Assembly (NCBI RefSeq): GCF_920987055.1
Contig: NZ_CAKLBX010000001.1
Location: 1,102,501-1,166,500 of the forward strand
Length of the DNA: 64,000 nucleotides
Origin: Novosphingobium sp. CECT 9465
GTDB lineage: Bacteria > Pseudomonadota > Alphaproteobacteria > Sphingomonadales > Sphingomonadaceae
Reading direction: 5' to 3'
Positions 62,391-64,000 of the stretch are shown piece by piece (within the stretch, counting starts at the first letter, position 1; the number at the start of each line of letters is the position of its first letter). The notes under the pieces were generated by a model. The model saw only the letters and a program-made list of their open reading frames with translations, did no database searches and was not told the DNA's origin. The position numbers and the translations under genes are program-made.

Positions 62391-62980
62391 GGTCGCTGCG
62401 CTTGTGACAGAAGTTGCAGATATTCGCGCTGTGGAATTTCCACCGCGCCCATTGATGTAAGATGAGCAGTCGTGAACTGGCAATCGAGCAACTCGGCTCC
62501 CACGCGGCGCAGGGATGCAACCAGCCAGGCCAGCGCCACTTTCGATGCGTCGGCTTCGCGACTGAACATCGATTCGCCGCAGAACACGCGGGCAAAACCC
62601 ACACCGTAAAGCCCGCCGACCAGCCGTCCATCCCTCCAGCATTCTATGGAATGGGCATGTCCGTGCTCGTGCAAACCGATGTAGCTTTCGCGGATGCGCG
62701 TACTGATCCAGCTTTCTTCGGCATCGGGCCGTGGCGCGGCACACGCGTCGATCACCGATTCGAACGCCGCGTTGCAGGTCACCGAAAAGCGCCCCCGCCG
62801 CAGCGTACGGGCCAGCGAGCGTGACATATGAAAGCCGTCCAGCGGCAGGATCGCCCGCATCTTCGGCTCTACCCAGAATACGTCAGGGTCATCGCGACTG
62901 TCCGCCATCGGGAATATCCCCGCGCGGTAAGCCTTGAGCAGCAGCTCAGGCGGGATGGTATGGGGATCGTTGCGGGACAT
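62192..62980 (-). CDS. aat: Leucyl/phenylalanyl-tRNA--protein transferase
   Basis: This 262-residue enzyme starts [33 protein letters not shown], the signature of Aat. Further motifs are [61 protein letters not shown] and [24 protein letters not shown]. It adds Leu or Phe to proteins with N-terminal Arg/Lys (N-end rule). A Gly/Ala-rich extension after residue 200 leads to an end, [11 protein letters not shown], similar to other sphingomonad versions (recalled). It overlaps the DUF2155 gene by 199 bp in convergent orientation. Confidence 0.9.
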   Translation of the reverse strand: MSRNDPHTIPPELLLKAYRAGIFPMADSRDDPDVFWVEPKMRAILPLDGFHMSRSLARTLRRGRFSVTCNAAFESVIDACAAPRPDAEESWISTRIRESYIGLHEHGHAHSIECWRDGRLVGGLYGVGFARVFCGESMFSREADASKVALAWLVASLRRVGAELLDCQFTTAHLTSMGAVEIPQREYLQLLSQAQRPYSPGESAVALALAEELGDGLATGAGAAAPLGAPLGLPAGFAALRSSAFGASSPGNVIAQSFTHTS

Positions 62981-63048
62981 AATGTGCAAGTTTGTGTTTC
63001 GGTCGGTTGCATCCCCCGCGTCAACCCTCTAAGGGGCCTTCCGAGCAC

Positions 63049-63124
63049 AGGAGCGTAGCTCAGTTGGTAGAGCATCGGTCTCCAAAACCGAGGGCCGTGG
63101 GTTCGAGTCCCTCCGCTCCTGCCA
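63049..63124 (+). tRNA. tRNA-Trp (anticodon CCA)
   Basis: The gene opens AGGAGCGTAGCTCAGTTGG, anticodon loop CTCCAAA, T-arm GGGTTCGAGTCCC, acceptor CGCTCCT-G-CCA, 76 nt, CCA encoded. The cloverleaf closes fully. Confidence 0.95.
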
Positions 63125-63126
63125 CT

Positions 63127-63161
63127 CGCCACACGGGCAGTTTCTGCCGTGGCGGGTTTTT
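63127..63161 (+). terminator. Rho-independent terminator after tRNA-Trp
   Basis: Stem CGCCAC...GTGGCG with inner GGCAG/CTGCC, loop TTT, then a run of T (GGGTTTTT). Confidence 0.8.
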
Positions 63162-63299
63162 CAGGCAGACATAAAAAACGGGGCGGTACGCATGGCGCCC
63201 GCCCCGAGTCCGTCTCACGCGTCTGGTTCGCTTGAGAACATCGGCGATCTTATGTGTTCATTTCGCGGAATACCAGCGTTGGCAGCCACTGGTGAGGCA

Positions 63300-63881
63300 T
63301 CAATTGCCAAGCAGTCCGCCCGCGGCACCCGTTGCGCGGCCAGCCACACCGCCGCCCAGCGCCCCACCGGCACTTGTGCCCATCGTGCCGATCTGTCCGC
63401 CGACCTGACTGCGGCCTGAAATCGTCGAATCGATTGTACCTGATGTGGCGACATCGTTCAGGCTCTCGCTCGCGCCGCGTTTCATGCGATCCGTACTGCG
63501 ATCAGCCTTGCGAGTTGCGCGGTCTGCCGTCGCGTCAGCCTTGCGCTTGGCACGGTCAGTTGTCGATTCGGCCTTGCGGGTTGTGCGATCTAGTGCGGCA
63601 TCTGCGTTACGCGCCGCGTTATCGACTGGTGGTGTAGGGGCTACAGTCTGGCCGCTTGCATTTGCCGTGCCGGAAACCGCGCCGCCCACGCCCTGGTCCG
63701 TTCCGGCCTGAACCGACCCGCTGACGCTGCCACCAGCTGTACCGCCAGTGGTGGCCGATCCGGCTCCGCCAGAAACTTGCGACCCTGCCTGTACTGAACC
63801 GCCCGCAGACACCTGACCGCTTTGGCCGTGTGCCGTGCTGGCGATGGTCATTGCCGCCAGCGAGATCATGATGCGTTTCAT
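63300..63881 (-). CDS. Exported glycine-rich repeat protein
   Basis: This 193-residue protein starts MKRIMISLAAMTIASTAHGQ (signal peptide). It is Gly/Ala/Ser-rich (GGSVQAGSQVSGGAGSATTGG). The centre is a heptad-like charged repeat, R(A/T)xRKAxxxTDRAKRKADATAD, giving a coiled coil, and the end is again glycine-rich. No function recognised; possibly envelope or matrix associated. The last 119 bp of the window beyond its start show no gene. Confidence 0.65.
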   Translation of the reverse strand: MKRIMISLAAMTIASTAHGQSGQVSAGGSVQAGSQVSGGAGSATTGGTAGGSVSGSVQAGTDQGVGGAVSGTANASGQTVAPTPPVDNAARNADAALDRTTRKAESTTDRAKRKADATADRATRKADRSTDRMKRGASESLNDVATSGTIDSTISGRSQVGGQIGTMGTSAGGALGGGVAGRATGAAGGLLGN

Positions 63882-64000
63882 TTTTCCATTCCTTTCAGGG
63901 GTATGGTTGACCCAAATCTTGTTGCAGGGATCAAACCGGCGGGCGGTTTGGTTGGTTCCGGGCGTGATTATCGCTCCATCGGGATCACAGCGCGTCCCGT

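Noticed and set aside
63182..63299. Expected secE/nusG genes after tRNA-Trp
   Set aside because: The usual alphaproteobacterial neighbours are not here; after the terminator only the glycine-rich gene on the other strand follows.

Overview
The window looks like chromosome of a sphingomonad (Alphaproteobacteria), most like Novosphingobium. The GC content is high. Core genes are alphaproteobacterial: an NDUFA12-type complex I accessory subunit, DUF2155 and DUF1134 proteins, RecX, Aat and a PccR-type regulator. The catabolic genes (LigW, a NOV1-type stilbene-cleaving dioxygenase) are the kind found in lignin-degrading sphingomonads. This assignment rests on recalled family resemblance, not on a search.

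Layout. 1-4.6 kb: stress/accessory genes (low-complexity protein, Crp/Fnr regulator, SRPBCC protein, zinc alcohol dehydrogenase, DUF6766 membrane protein, CinA). 4.6-13.5 kb: a graveyard of mobile DNA. It holds CheR-like and IS630 remnants, an IS200/IS605 element with a frameshifted transposase, a GLUG-repeat exoprotein fragment cut at both ends, an intact IS481-type element, and a decayed chromate-resistance cluster (frameshifted MFS, chrB, Fe-superoxide dismutase, internally deleted chrA), followed by a scrap of a heavy-metal RND pump. 13.5-20.5 kb: remains of a conjugative element. These are a tRNA-Lys 3' fragment, a large serine recombinase, two small coupled ORFs and the tail of a type IV coupling protein cut by an IS3-family element, then orphan genes. 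20.5-28.5 kb: a compact island flanked by a 14-bp duplication of the 3' end of tRNA-Ser(GCU). It has a P4-type integrase, an AlpA-like regulator, a Toprim primase and a RepA-like ATPase, and no capsid or conjugation genes.

28.5-30.9 kb: DUF1134 protein and an aromatic/aspartate aminotransferase. 31-44 kb: a lignin-derived aromatic dimer locus. It has two SDRs, three MFS transporters, an NTF2-fold protein (possible deformylating lyase), aldehyde dehydrogenase, LigW decarboxylase, aryl-alcohol dehydrogenase, stilbene-cleaving dioxygenase and a MarR regulator. A 21-bp imperfect palindrome (ATTGTATG-N5-CTAACAAT) occurs in both divergent promoter regions of this locus. A likely route is dimer to stilbene, cleavage to aldehydes, oxidation to acids, and decarboxylation of 5-carboxyvanillate to vanillate.

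44-57.3 kb: dipeptidase, chemoreceptor with a small coupled membrane protein, VOC protein, then the methylmalonyl-CoA pathway (PccR divergent from pccB, thiolase, epimerase, mutase, pccA). Its operator-like site carries TTTGCAAA-type repeats. 57.3-64 kb: cytochrome c, fatty acyl-AMP ligase, RecX, DUF192 lipoprotein, NDUFA12, DUF2155 lipoprotein, Aat (overlapping the DUF2155 gene tail-to-tail by about 200 bp), tRNA-Trp and a glycine-rich exported protein. GC-rich palindromic repeats lie between several genes. Three of them supply the purine-rich stretch just before the next start codon.
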